DNA of 64,000 bases from the NCBI GenBank assembly GCA_018266735.1, contig JAFDZT010000002.1, positions 546,439 through 610,438 on the forward strand, given 5' to 3'. Under the pieces are notes generated by a model. It worked only from the letters and a program-made list of their open reading frames with translations. It ran no database searches and was not told the DNA's origin. Position numbers and translations under genes: made by a program. The stretch is from Bacteroidota bacterium. Its GTDB lineage: Bacteria > Bacteroidota > Ignavibacteria > Kapaibacteriales > Kapaibacteriaceae. Positions 29,348-38,902 of this stretch are shown here, one piece after another; the stretch's first letter is position 1, and every line of letters starts with the position of its first letter.

Positions 29348-29770
29348 ATGTCTGCACACATCCTCAACGTCAGCATCGTCACACCGGCAACAACGGCCTT
29401 CTCGGGCACGGCACTTGCCGTGAGCGTCCCGGGATCACAGAGTCCTTTTCAGATCCTGTTCGACCACGCGCCGATCATCTCGGCGCTGGATACGGGCGTG
29501 ATGAAGGTGGAAGACGAGCACAACCACATCACGTACTTCGCCTCCAAAGAAGGATTCGTGGAAGTGCTGAAGAACAACGTCTCCATCGTTGTCTACGAAC
29601 TGGTCGAAGCGAAGAACATCAACGTCGACCTTGCCGAGGCAGACCTCGCGCAAGCACGCTCCGTTGCCGATTCGCATCCCGACCGGCATGAGCGCGACAA
29701 TGCGCGCAAGTCCATGCATTGGGCCGAAGCCCGCCTTCGCGCTGCCAAGCTGCAGAGCGAACTCGCGTGA
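29348..29770 (+). CDS. atpC: F-type ATP synthase subunit epsilon
   Basis: A 140-aa central-stalk subunit coupling F1 and Fo and regulating ATPase activity. The N-terminal beta-barrel is recognisable: LNVSIVTPATTAFSGTALAV, then FQILFDHAPIISALDTGVM. It is followed by a C-terminal helical hairpin (DLAEADLAQARSVADSH onward). It lies 15 nt after atpD. It converges with the next gene, whose stop directly abuts the atpC stop; no hairpin terminator is visible. Confidence 0.94.
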   Translation: MSAHILNVSIVTPATTAFSGTALAVSVPGSQSPFQILFDHAPIISALDTGVMKVEDEHNHITYFASKEGFVEVLKNNVSIVVYELVEAKNINVDLAEADLAQARSVADSHPDRHERDNARKSMHWAEARLRAAKLQSELA

Positions 29771-31703
<1,933 letters not shown>

Positions 31704-31707
31704 CATC

Positions 31708-32811
31708 ATGGCCACGAAGCAACAACTCAAGGCGGCAACCGAGCGCATCGCATCGGTTCGCAAGGAAATGAAGGCGGCAGGGATCGATGCCCTGATCGTC
31801 GCACACACACCACACCTGCGCTATCTCTTCGGCTTCAGCGGATCGATGGGCATGGGCATCATCTCGCAACGAGATCTGTACTTCTTCACGAACGACCTCT
31901 ATGCTGTGCAGGTCCAGAAGGAAGTGTATGCGCTCGACGGATTGAAGACCATCATCGATCGCGACTTCTGGGGAGCGGCCGCACAACGGACCATTGCCAA
32001 GAAGTGGAAGACCGTGGGCTTCGATCCGACACGCACCATGGTGTCGGGACTGAAGGCCATGAAGAAGGCCATGAGTCCTGCCACGCTGAAAGAAGTGCGC
32101 GGACTGGTGGAACGGATCACCATGGTGAAGACCGCCGGCGAGATCAAGGACATCAGTGTGGCGGCCCAACTTGCCAGCACCACGTATGAGCACTTGTTGA
32201 ACTTCGTGAAGCCCGGCATAACGGAGCTCGAAGTGGCAACGTTCATCGCCTCTACATCCCGTCAGCTCGGCAGCGAGAAGGATGCCTTCGATATCATCGT
32301 CGTAGGCGCCGCTCGTAGTGCAATGCCGCATGGTCGTGCCAGTTCTTCCGTGATCAAGAGTGGCGACGTTGTCACTGTCGACTTTGGCTGCTGCTGGAAC
32401 GGAATGTACAGCGACATGACACGCACCTTTGCCGTTGGCACGCCGTCGAAGAAGGTCGTGGATGTGTTCGCCGTCCTGTACGATGCCCATCTCTCGGCAC
32501 TCGATGCCGCTGTGAGCGGCGTGAATGCAGCAGCACTCGATGCCGCTGCGCGTGATCTGATCACCAAGGCTGGCTATGGTGACTTCTTCAAGCACTCGCT
32601 TGGACACGGCCTTGGCTACGAAGTACACGAAGACCCTCGCATCTCGTGGGCCAACACGAAGCAAGAGGTTCCCACGAACTGTGTGATCACCATCGAGCCG
32701 GGCATCTACCTTCCCGGCAAGTTCGGCATGCGAATCGAAGACGATGTTGTGGTCACTCCATCCGGAGCCGATATTCTTACCACCGCCCCGCGCGAACTCG
32801 TGATCGTTTAA
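31708..32811 (+). CDS. M24-family aminopeptidase (Xaa-Pro type)
   Basis: A 367-aa dinuclear-metal peptidase. An N-terminal creatinase-like domain (about residues 1-125) precedes the pita-bread catalytic domain. The metal ligands are visible: Asp in VDFGCCWNGMYSDMTRTF (two Asp), His in SLGHGLGYEVHEDP, Glu in TIEPGIYLPG, and Glu in MRIEDDVVVT. It probably removes N-terminal residues before proline from peptides in the cytoplasm. Lies between guaB and a glycosyltransferase in a three-gene run. Confidence 0.94.
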   Translation: MATKQQLKAATERIASVRKEMKAAGIDALIVAHTPHLRYLFGFSGSMGMGIISQRDLYFFTNDLYAVQVQKEVYALDGLKTIIDRDFWGAAAQRTIAKKWKTVGFDPTRTMVSGLKAMKKAMSPATLKEVRGLVERITMVKTAGEIKDISVAAQLASTTYEHLLNFVKPGITELEVATFIASTSRQLGSEKDAFDIIVVGAARSAMPHGRASSSVIKSGDVVTVDFGCCWNGMYSDMTRTFAVGTPSKKVVDVFAVLYDAHLSALDAAVSGVNAAALDAAARDLITKAGYGDFFKHSLGHGLGYEVHEDPRISWANTKQEVPTNCVITIEPGIYLPGKFGMRIEDDVVVTPSGADILTTAPRELVIV

Positions 32812-32816
32812 GGGGC

Positions 32817-34097
32817 ATGGAGCAACATACCGTACTCGTCTTTGCGTATTACTTCCCTCCGATGGGTCTGAGTGGAGTGCAACGCGTCTCGAAATTCGTG
32901 AAGTATCTGCCGGAGCAAGGGTGGCGTCCCATTGTGGTGACCACCGGACCGACGGCATACTATGCGCACGATGCTTCAATGCTCGAGGATTTCGAAGGAC
33001 GTCCGATCGAGATCCATCGCACCAGCGGTAAGGATCCCAACTCATTGTTGAAGGATGCCGGCACGATCAAGATGCCACGAGAGTTCGTGCGCAAGTTCTT
33101 GAATCGTGTGAGCAGTACGTTCTTCGTGCCCGACAATAAACGGTCGTGGGCGAAGCAGGCATTGATCACCGCTCGAGAGATCGTTGCCACCACGCATGTG
33201 GATGCCATCTTCGTGAGCGGTCCGCCCTTTTCCGCCATGATGGCCGCCTCTGCCTTGTCTCAAGAGACGGGCATTCCGCTTGTGGTCGACTATCGCGATC
33301 TCTGGTATGGGAATCAGTTCTCGTTCTATCCGACACCATGGCATGCGCACTTGCACAAGACCTTGGAGTACGATGTCCTGACGCATGCAGCGAAGGTGAT
33401 CGTGACGAATCGACGGATCAAGGAACGCTTGATCAACACCTATCCGCACCTTCCTTTCGACGACGTCGTTATCATCTCGCAAGGATTCGATCCGGAGGAC
33501 TTCCGACGTCCAATGCCCGCCACCACTCGGTCGCAGGCATTCAAGCTCACCTATGCAGGGATCTTCTACGAATTCGTCACGCCGAAGTACATGTTCAAGG
33601 CCGTGGCACAATTCCTGAAGGACCGCCCCGATGCATCGCTTGAATTGCACTTTGCGGGACTGTTGCGCGATGAGCATGCGAAGACCGCACGTTCACTCGG
33701 TCTTGAGTCCATCGTGCACGATCATGGCTACTGTTCACATGCCGATACGATCGACCTTCTTCGTACAAGCGATGCATTGTGGATGATGGTGGGCAACGGT
33801 AAGAATGCCGACACCGTGTCGAGCGGAAAACTCTACGAGTACTTCGGCACCGGCAAGCCCGTCCTTGCCTCCCTGCCCCATGGCTCGCTCCGCCAAGCCG
33901 CCGAGCGCTATGGTGCGGCGCAGATCACCGATCCCACGGATGTTAACGCCATTACGAAGAGCATTGCCACGATGTACGATCAGTGGCGCACCAATTCGCA
34001 ACCCAAGGCCGATGCTGCCTTTGTGCGCACGTTCGACCGACGCGTGCTTACGTCAGAACTGGCAAAGCAACTCGCCCACAGCATGAACCTGCACTAA
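32817..34097 (+). CDS. GT4-family glycosyltransferase
   Basis: A 426-aa GT-B-fold glycosyltransferase. The N-terminal acceptor half starts VFAYYFPPMGLSGVQRVSKF, a common start for GT4 enzymes making cell-surface glycans, with FVSGPPFSAMMAASAL further in. The C-terminal nucleotide-sugar half includes KLTYAGIFY and SSGKLYEYFGTGKPVLA, the E-x7-E-like donor loop. The ATG is 5 nt after the M24 peptidase stop. Sugar donor and product are unknown. Ends in a hairpin shared with the convergent gene. Confidence 0.9.
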   Translation: MEQHTVLVFAYYFPPMGLSGVQRVSKFVKYLPEQGWRPIVVTTGPTAYYAHDASMLEDFEGRPIEIHRTSGKDPNSLLKDAGTIKMPREFVRKFLNRVSSTFFVPDNKRSWAKQALITAREIVATTHVDAIFVSGPPFSAMMAASALSQETGIPLVVDYRDLWYGNQFSFYPTPWHAHLHKTLEYDVLTHAAKVIVTNRRIKERLINTYPHLPFDDVVIISQGFDPEDFRRPMPATTRSQAFKLTYAGIFYEFVTPKYMFKAVAQFLKDRPDASLELHFAGLLRDEHAKTARSLGLESIVHDHGYCSHADTIDLLRTSDALWMMVGNGKNADTVSSGKLYEYFGTGKPVLASLPHGSLRQAAERYGAAQITDPTDVNAITKSIATMYDQWRTNSQPKADAAFVRTFDRRVLTSELAKQLAHSMNLH

Positions 34098-34098
34098 G

Positions 34099-34123
34099 AC
34101 GTGCAGCGCTTAGCGTTGCACGT
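34099..34123. terminator. Hairpin at convergent gene ends, over the EtfD-type stop codon
   Basis: An 11-bp stem (acgtgcagcgc/gcgttgcacgt, one G-T pair) has a 3-nt loop that is exactly the stop codon of the minus-strand gene. It may end both transcripts or protect their 3' ends. No T-run follows on either side, so intrinsic termination is doubtful. Confidence 0.35.
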
Positions 34124-36140
34124 GGGCAAGGAGCAGTTCCGAGACGTCCTTCACTTGCACGGTGTCCACCTTGTCTGCCGCCTTCACACCATCCGTGATC
34201 ATGGTGGTGCAGAACGGACAGTTCACGGCAATGGTCGTTGCACCCGTAGCAAGCAGTTCGTCGGTCCGCACTACATTCACGCGATCGCCAACATGCTCTT
34301 CCATGAACATGCGTCCCCCACCGGCACCGCAACAAAGGCCGCGATCCTTTGAACGTGGCGCTTCGATGATCTCCAAACCGGGGACGTTCATCAGGTCTGC
34401 ACGCGGCGCTTCGAACTCTTCGTTGTATCGACCGAGATAACACGAGTCGTGATACGTGACGGCCTCGGCGGATGCCGACGTCTTGTCGATCACCAACCGA
34501 CCGGAGTCGATGAGCGAGCGGATGTACTGCGTGTGGTGGATCACTTCATAGTTGCCGCCATACTGCGGATACTCGTTCTTCAGTGTGTTGAAGCAGTGCG
34601 GACAGGTGGCCACGATGGTCTTCACGCCATAGCGTTCGAAGGTCTCGATGTTCGTCTTCGTGAGCATGTCCGCCAAGTACTCATTGCCGGTCCGTCGCGC
34701 AACATCTCCCGTGCAATGCTCCTCGGTGCCAAGAATGCGGAAGTCGACGCCGGCGATCTGCATCAGCTCTGCGAACGATCGCGAGATCTTCTTTGCACGC
34801 TCATCGTACGATCCTGCACAACCCACCCAGAACAACACATCCATCGATGCATCTTCTGCTGCTGTCTTGATACCCATGCCTTCTGCCCAGTTCGCACGAT
34901 CGGCCTGACCGAAGCCGCCCCATGGAACGGAGTTCGTTTCCATGTTGCTGTACACGTCGGGAAGCAAGGCTCCTTCGTCATTGAAGGAGCTTTCCATCAT
35001 CACCATCGAACGTCGCATGCCAACGATGGCAGGCACGTGTTCGATGTTCACAGGACATTCTTGCATACAGGCACCACACGTGGTGCAGGCCCATAGGGCA
35101 TCCGGCGATACATACTCGCCAATGAGCTTCTTGTCCCATACCGCCTGTTCGTCGCTCGTGAGTTCTTGGCCGGCATTCTTCTTGAGGATCAACGGTGCCT
35201 TGTCCATCGTACGGTCATGGATGGCAATGATCACCTCGCGCGGATCCAAGACCTTGCCTGTTTGATTGGCCGGACAAACACTTGTGCATCGACCGCAATG
35301 CGTACAGGTATACCCGTCGAGCAACGACTTCCAGGTGAGGTCTTCAATGTCGACCACACCGAACGTCTCCACGCCCTCAGCTTCGAAGTCGATCTTCTCG
35401 AGATGGTTCGATGGCTCCAGCGGACCGAAGAACACGTTGGGGATCGACGTGAGCACGTGCAAGTGCTTCGAGAATGGCAGGTAGTTCATGAAGGCAAGGA
35501 TCAGCACGGCATGCATCCACCATGCCACCGTGAACAGCACACTGCTCCCACTTGCCCCAAGTGCTGCGGAGAGCGCGTTGCCAAGCGGCCATGCCACCGG
35601 ACGGACGGCCCATGCAAGGTCAGCGCCATGTACGTGCTGACGGAGTGCGTTCTGCACGAGTAAGGCTGTCACGATCGAACCGATCGTGATCAGGATCATT
35701 CCGGCCTCCACCTTCTCCCCTTCCACCTGCAATCGTTTCACCTTGGCGCCATACCGGCGGTACAGCGACATCACCACGCCAACGATGATCAGCAGACAGA
35801 AGACATCCGTGAGGATCGTGATCACCGAATACACTGGTCCAAGGAAACTCAGCGACCAGCCCTCATGGATCCCTTCGAGGATCATCTCGATGGCCGCGCC
35901 CAGAAGCACGACGAAGCCCCAGAAGATCATGGCATGCAGCGGACCGGCTGCTTTGTCACGCAGGATCTTGCTCTGCAGGAATCCAACCACAAAGGTCTTC
36001 TGCAGTCGCTCCGGGATGCGATCCCATCGCACCTGCGGCTTGGCCACGCGGAGGTAGGAAACGAGTCGACGTGCACTCATCGCAAAGTAGGTGAGGGCGG
36101 CAAGGAGGACGACGAGGAAGGCAACGTTCTCGAACTGCAT
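34110..36140 (-). CDS. Membrane Fe-S oxidoreductase, EtfD/heterodisulfide reductase-related
   Basis: A 676-aa membrane protein combining an N-terminal cytochrome b-like (NarI-type) helical domain (about residues 1-240), a 2[4Fe-4S] domain (CTHCGRCTSVCP and CTTCGACMQECP) and two C-terminal CCG domains (ATCPHCFNTLKNEYP; DRGLCCGAGGGRMFMEE; VNCPFCTTM). This is the layout of ETF:menaquinone oxidoreductases such as mycobacterial EtfD, which pass electrons from acyl-CoA dehydrogenases via ETF to quinone. The acyl-CoA dehydrogenase at 19.4 kb fits that role. The electron donor is inferred. Confidence 0.87.
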   Translation of the reverse strand: MQFENVAFLVVLLAALTYFAMSARRLVSYLRVAKPQVRWDRIPERLQKTFVVGFLQSKILRDKAAGPLHAMIFWGFVVLLGAAIEMILEGIHEGWSLSFLGPVYSVITILTDVFCLLIIVGVVMSLYRRYGAKVKRLQVEGEKVEAGMILITIGSIVTALLVQNALRQHVHGADLAWAVRPVAWPLGNALSAALGASGSSVLFTVAWWMHAVLILAFMNYLPFSKHLHVLTSIPNVFFGPLEPSNHLEKIDFEAEGVETFGVVDIEDLTWKSLLDGYTCTHCGRCTSVCPANQTGKVLDPREVIIAIHDRTMDKAPLILKKNAGQELTSDEQAVWDKKLIGEYVSPDALWACTTCGACMQECPVNIEHVPAIVGMRRSMVMMESSFNDEGALLPDVYSNMETNSVPWGGFGQADRANWAEGMGIKTAAEDASMDVLFWVGCAGSYDERAKKISRSFAELMQIAGVDFRILGTEEHCTGDVARRTGNEYLADMLTKTNIETFERYGVKTIVATCPHCFNTLKNEYPQYGGNYEVIHHTQYIRSLIDSGRLVIDKTSASAEAVTYHDSCYLGRYNEEFEAPRADLMNVPGLEIIEAPRSKDRGLCCGAGGGRMFMEEHVGDRVNVVRTDELLATGATTIAVNCPFCTTMITDGVKAADKVDTVQVKDVSELLLAHVQR

Positions 36141-36173
36141 GAGCGGCTACATCGAATGGTGAGCGAACGGCTG

Positions 36174-36180
36174 CAAAATA
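36174..36180 (-). promoter_or_regulatory. Possible -7 box variant before EtfD-type gene (TATTTTG on minus)
   Basis: A TATTTTG 7-mer, one base short of TAnnTTTG, 33 nt upstream of the start at 36140 and 21 nt from the divergent box at 36202-36209. Confidence 0.3.
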
Positions 36181-36201
36181 CGGTCAGGCGCCGACATCCC
36201 C

Positions 36202-36209
36202 TATCTTTG
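36202..36209 (+). promoter_or_regulatory. TAnnTTTG -7 box before CoA-transferase (TATCTTTG)
   Basis: An exact match only 5 nt before the ATG at 36215, so a leaderless transcript is predicted. Paired with a divergent variant box at 36174-36180. Confidence 0.55.
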
Positions 36210-36214
36210 TGTCC

Positions 36215-37498
36215 ATGTCCAGATACGTTACTGCCGAAGAGGCCATTGCCAGCATCAAGTCCGGATACCGGATCTACCTTCACAGCGTCGCCGCCGCCCC
36301 GCAAACTCTGATCAGTGAGTTGGTGCGTCAGGCGGACCGATTGCGCGACGTCGAGATCGTCCACCTGCATACCGAAGGTCCGGCACCCTATGCAGAACCG
36401 CAGTATGCAGCGTCGTTCCGTGTGAACTGTCTGTTCATCGGACCGAACATGCGCAAGGCCGTGCAGGAAGGACGTGCCGACTACACTCCGGTGTTCCTCT
36501 CTGAGATCCCGCATCTCTTTCGAAACGACATCCTCGATATCAACGTGGCCTTGATCCACGTTTCGCCTCCGGACCAGCATGGATTCTGTTCGCTTGGCGT
36601 GACGGTGGAAGCGGCGCACGAAGCGCTGTACTCCGCCGAAGTGGTGATCGCGCAAGTGAATCCCAACATGCCGCGCACGCATGGTGATGCCCTCGTGCAC
36701 ATGAGCCGACTTACCTACATGGTCGAGGTGAACGATCCGATCCCCGAAGTGGCACCACCGGAACTCACCGAGATCGAGCGTGGCATCGGACGTCATGTGG
36801 CTGGCTTGGTGGACAATGGCGCTACGATCCAAATGGGCATCGGTGCCATTCCCGACGCCGTGCTTCGTGAATTGCATTCCCATCGCGACCTTGGTGTTCA
36901 TACCGAGATGTTCAGTGATGGTCTGGTGGAACTCGTCGAGGCAGGCGTGGTGACAGGCGCACTCAAGACCATTCATCCCTACAAGATCGTGGCAACGTTC
37001 GTGATGGGCACGCGCAAGCTGTACAACTTCATTCACGACAATCCGATGATCGCCATGCTCGACGTGGCCTACGTGAACAATCCCGAAGTGATCAAACGCA
37101 ATCCGAAGCTCACGGCCATCAACTCAGCCATCGAAGTGGACCTCACCGGCCAGGTGATCGCTGATTCCATTGGCACGAGACCATACAGTGGTGTGGGTGG
37201 ACAGGTGGACTTCATTCGAGGCGCGGCTCTATCGCGAGGTGGCAAGCCCATCATCGCCCTTCCCTCGCGCACGAGCAAGGGTATCAGTCGCATCGCTTGT
37301 GCGGGCAATCCCGGCGGTGGTGTGGTGACCACACGAGCACACGTACACTATGTGGTCACCGAATACGGTGTAGCCTATCTCCACGCAAAGACGCTCCGTC
37401 ATCGTGCGGAAGCACTCATCAACATCGCTCATCCGGACGATCGGGAACAATTGGCGAAACAAGCCCGCGACGTGTGGAATCTGCAAGTACGGATCTGA
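36215..37498 (+). CDS. Acetyl-CoA hydrolase/4-hydroxybutyrate CoA-transferase family protein
   Basis: A 427-aa class I CoA-transferase. N-terminal half: SGYRIYLHSVAAAPQTLISE and FLSEIPHLFR. C-terminal half: MGIGAIPDAVL, HTEMFSDGLVELVEAG with the glutamate that forms the CoA-thioester intermediate, then RPYSGVGGQVDFIRGA. It moves CoA between acetate, butyrate or related acids; the substrate is not fixed by sequence. The ATG at 36215 is preferred to a GTG at 36209 that falls in the promoter box. The GWxTD gene follows 21 nt later. Confidence 0.92.
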   Translation: MSRYVTAEEAIASIKSGYRIYLHSVAAAPQTLISELVRQADRLRDVEIVHLHTEGPAPYAEPQYAASFRVNCLFIGPNMRKAVQEGRADYTPVFLSEIPHLFRNDILDINVALIHVSPPDQHGFCSLGVTVEAAHEALYSAEVVIAQVNPNMPRTHGDALVHMSRLTYMVEVNDPIPEVAPPELTEIERGIGRHVAGLVDNGATIQMGIGAIPDAVLRELHSHRDLGVHTEMFSDGLVELVEAGVVTGALKTIHPYKIVATFVMGTRKLYNFIHDNPMIAMLDVAYVNNPEVIKRNPKLTAINSAIEVDLTGQVIADSIGTRPYSGVGGQVDFIRGAALSRGGKPIIALPSRTSKGISRIACAGNPGGGVVTTRAHVHYVVTEYGVAYLHAKTLRHRAEALINIAHPDDREQLAKQARDVWNLQVRI

Positions 37499-37519
37499 TC
37501 GGCTCAATCAGCAACACGC

Positions 37520-38812
37520 ATGAAACATCTCCTTCGGTCCTTTCTCGCCGGCATCGCTCTTGCGGGCACTGTGCATGCACAGCCGCAATTGCAAAACACG
37601 GCGTTGCTCGTCGACGTCGCATCGACACGCGTGAGCATGATCGATCCTCGTGCCCGCGTCGACGTTTTCGTCGTCGTCCCCTACGAGAGCATTCAGTTCA
37701 CGGAGTACGATCAGATCTACGCTGCCAAGTACGATGTACGGATCGCCATTCGCGATTCGGCCGGCCGGCGTTCCGTCGACACAGCCTACACGCGAACAGC
37801 AACGGAAAAGGACTATGCAACGGCGCAAGGTGGCACGGGCAACGTGGACCATTCGGTACCGCGTTTCCGTTTGAATCCCGGCACCTATAAGATCGAGGTC
37901 AACGTCCGCGACCAGTTCTCACGAAAAGAACTTTCGCAAACACGCACGATCACTATTCCCGACTACACAACATCGCTACCGGCGATCAGCAGCATTCTGC
38001 TGCTCACGGATATCGAGCAACGCGGAGAGCGCTACTCGATCACGCCGTTGATCGGTGATGTGGTGTGGAACTCTGACGCCTCGCTGTTCGCCTTTTACGA
38101 GATCTATCTTGAGGACTCACCGGAGACGGTGGCCGTACAATGGAAACTTGCGGCGAAGGACGGGCGCGTGCTCTCATCAGGTACTGGTCCGATCCAGACC
38201 ATCACGGGGAGAACCGGACGTCAGTTCTTCAAGATCTCACTGCCAAAGCATCCCATGCCCGGTACGTATACGCTTGGAGTGTCGCTGTACGAAGCCACGG
38301 GAAAGAAGCTCGACACCACGGCCGTGCTTGCCAAGCAACAACGAACGCTTACGATCCCTCCGTCCGCCTTTGGTTCTGTGGTGAGCGATCTGTCCAAGGC
38401 CATCCGTCAGCTCCGCTATGTTGCAACGCAGTCGGACATGGACTACATCCAGGAGGGTACGACGGAGAACGACAAGCAGACGCGTTTCGAAGAGTTCTGG
38501 AAAAAGCTGGACCCAACGTCGAACACCACACGTAACGAAGCGTTCGAGGATTATTACGCTCGCATTGAAAAGGCCAACTCCCTCTACAAGTCGTACACCG
38601 ACGGATGGTTGACCGACATGGGCATGGTCTTCATCATCTATGGCGAGCCGGCACAAGCAGAGCGGTATGGTAGCTCGACGGGAACATCGCGGTACATTCG
38701 TTGGACCATGGCGAACGGTATTCAGTTCAACTTCGAAGACACGTCGGGCTTTGGTGATTTCCGTCTTCGCACGCCGCTTCCTGCGGGTGCCAAGTATCAG
38801 TATCGTCGATAG
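37520..38812 (+). CDS. Exported GWxTD-domain protein
   Basis: A 430-aa protein with a signal peptide (cleavage near GTVHAQ). The C-terminal domain carries the GWxTD motif itself (DGWLTDMGMVFIIYGEP, about residues 362-378), a domain of unknown function found in Acidobacteria and the FCB group. The N-terminal two thirds is beta-rich with PGTYKIEVNVRDQF and PGTYTLGVSLYE, suggesting Ig-like folds. It ends at a strong bidirectional hairpin. Co-transcription with the CoA-transferase gene is likely from spacing, but a functional link is not evident. Confidence 0.88.
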   Translation: MKHLLRSFLAGIALAGTVHAQPQLQNTALLVDVASTRVSMIDPRARVDVFVVVPYESIQFTEYDQIYAAKYDVRIAIRDSAGRRSVDTAYTRTATEKDYATAQGGTGNVDHSVPRFRLNPGTYKIEVNVRDQFSRKELSQTRTITIPDYTTSLPAISSILLLTDIEQRGERYSITPLIGDVVWNSDASLFAFYEIYLEDSPETVAVQWKLAAKDGRVLSSGTGPIQTITGRTGRQFFKISLPKHPMPGTYTLGVSLYEATGKKLDTTAVLAKQQRTLTIPPSAFGSVVSDLSKAIRQLRYVATQSDMDYIQEGTTENDKQTRFEEFWKKLDPTSNTTRNEAFEDYYARIEKANSLYKSYTDGWLTDMGMVFIIYGEPAQAERYGSSTGTSRYIRWTMANGIQFNFEDTSGFGDFRLRTPLPAGAKYQYRR

Positions 38813-38841
38813 AACAGACCTCTCCAGCACCGCCAAAAAGA

Positions 38842-38877
38842 AAAGGCCCGATGCAGCAGTTGCTGCATCGGGCCTTT
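38842..38877. terminator. Bidirectional intrinsic terminator
   Basis: A perfect 17-bp stem (aaaggcccgatgcagca with its complement) has a 2-nt loop, between two convergent genes. On the minus strand it is followed by ttttcttttt, a good terminator for the Omp28-like gene. On the plus strand it has three T residues after it and is A-rich before it, so it probably also stops the GWxTD transcript. Confidence 0.9.
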
Positions 38878-38902
38878 CAGTATGTCAGACGATAGGGTTC
38901 GC

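Noticed and set aside
34110..36140. True heterodisulfide reductase or glycolate oxidase subunit
   Set aside because: The fused cytochrome b-like domain plus two Fe-S and two CCG domains in one 676-aa chain fits EtfD-type proteins better, and acyl-CoA oxidation genes are in the window.
38842..38877. Perfect 17-bp palindrome as a mobile or REP-type repeat
   Set aside because: No second copy was seen in the window and it lies between convergent stops with a T-rich flank, so terminator explains it.
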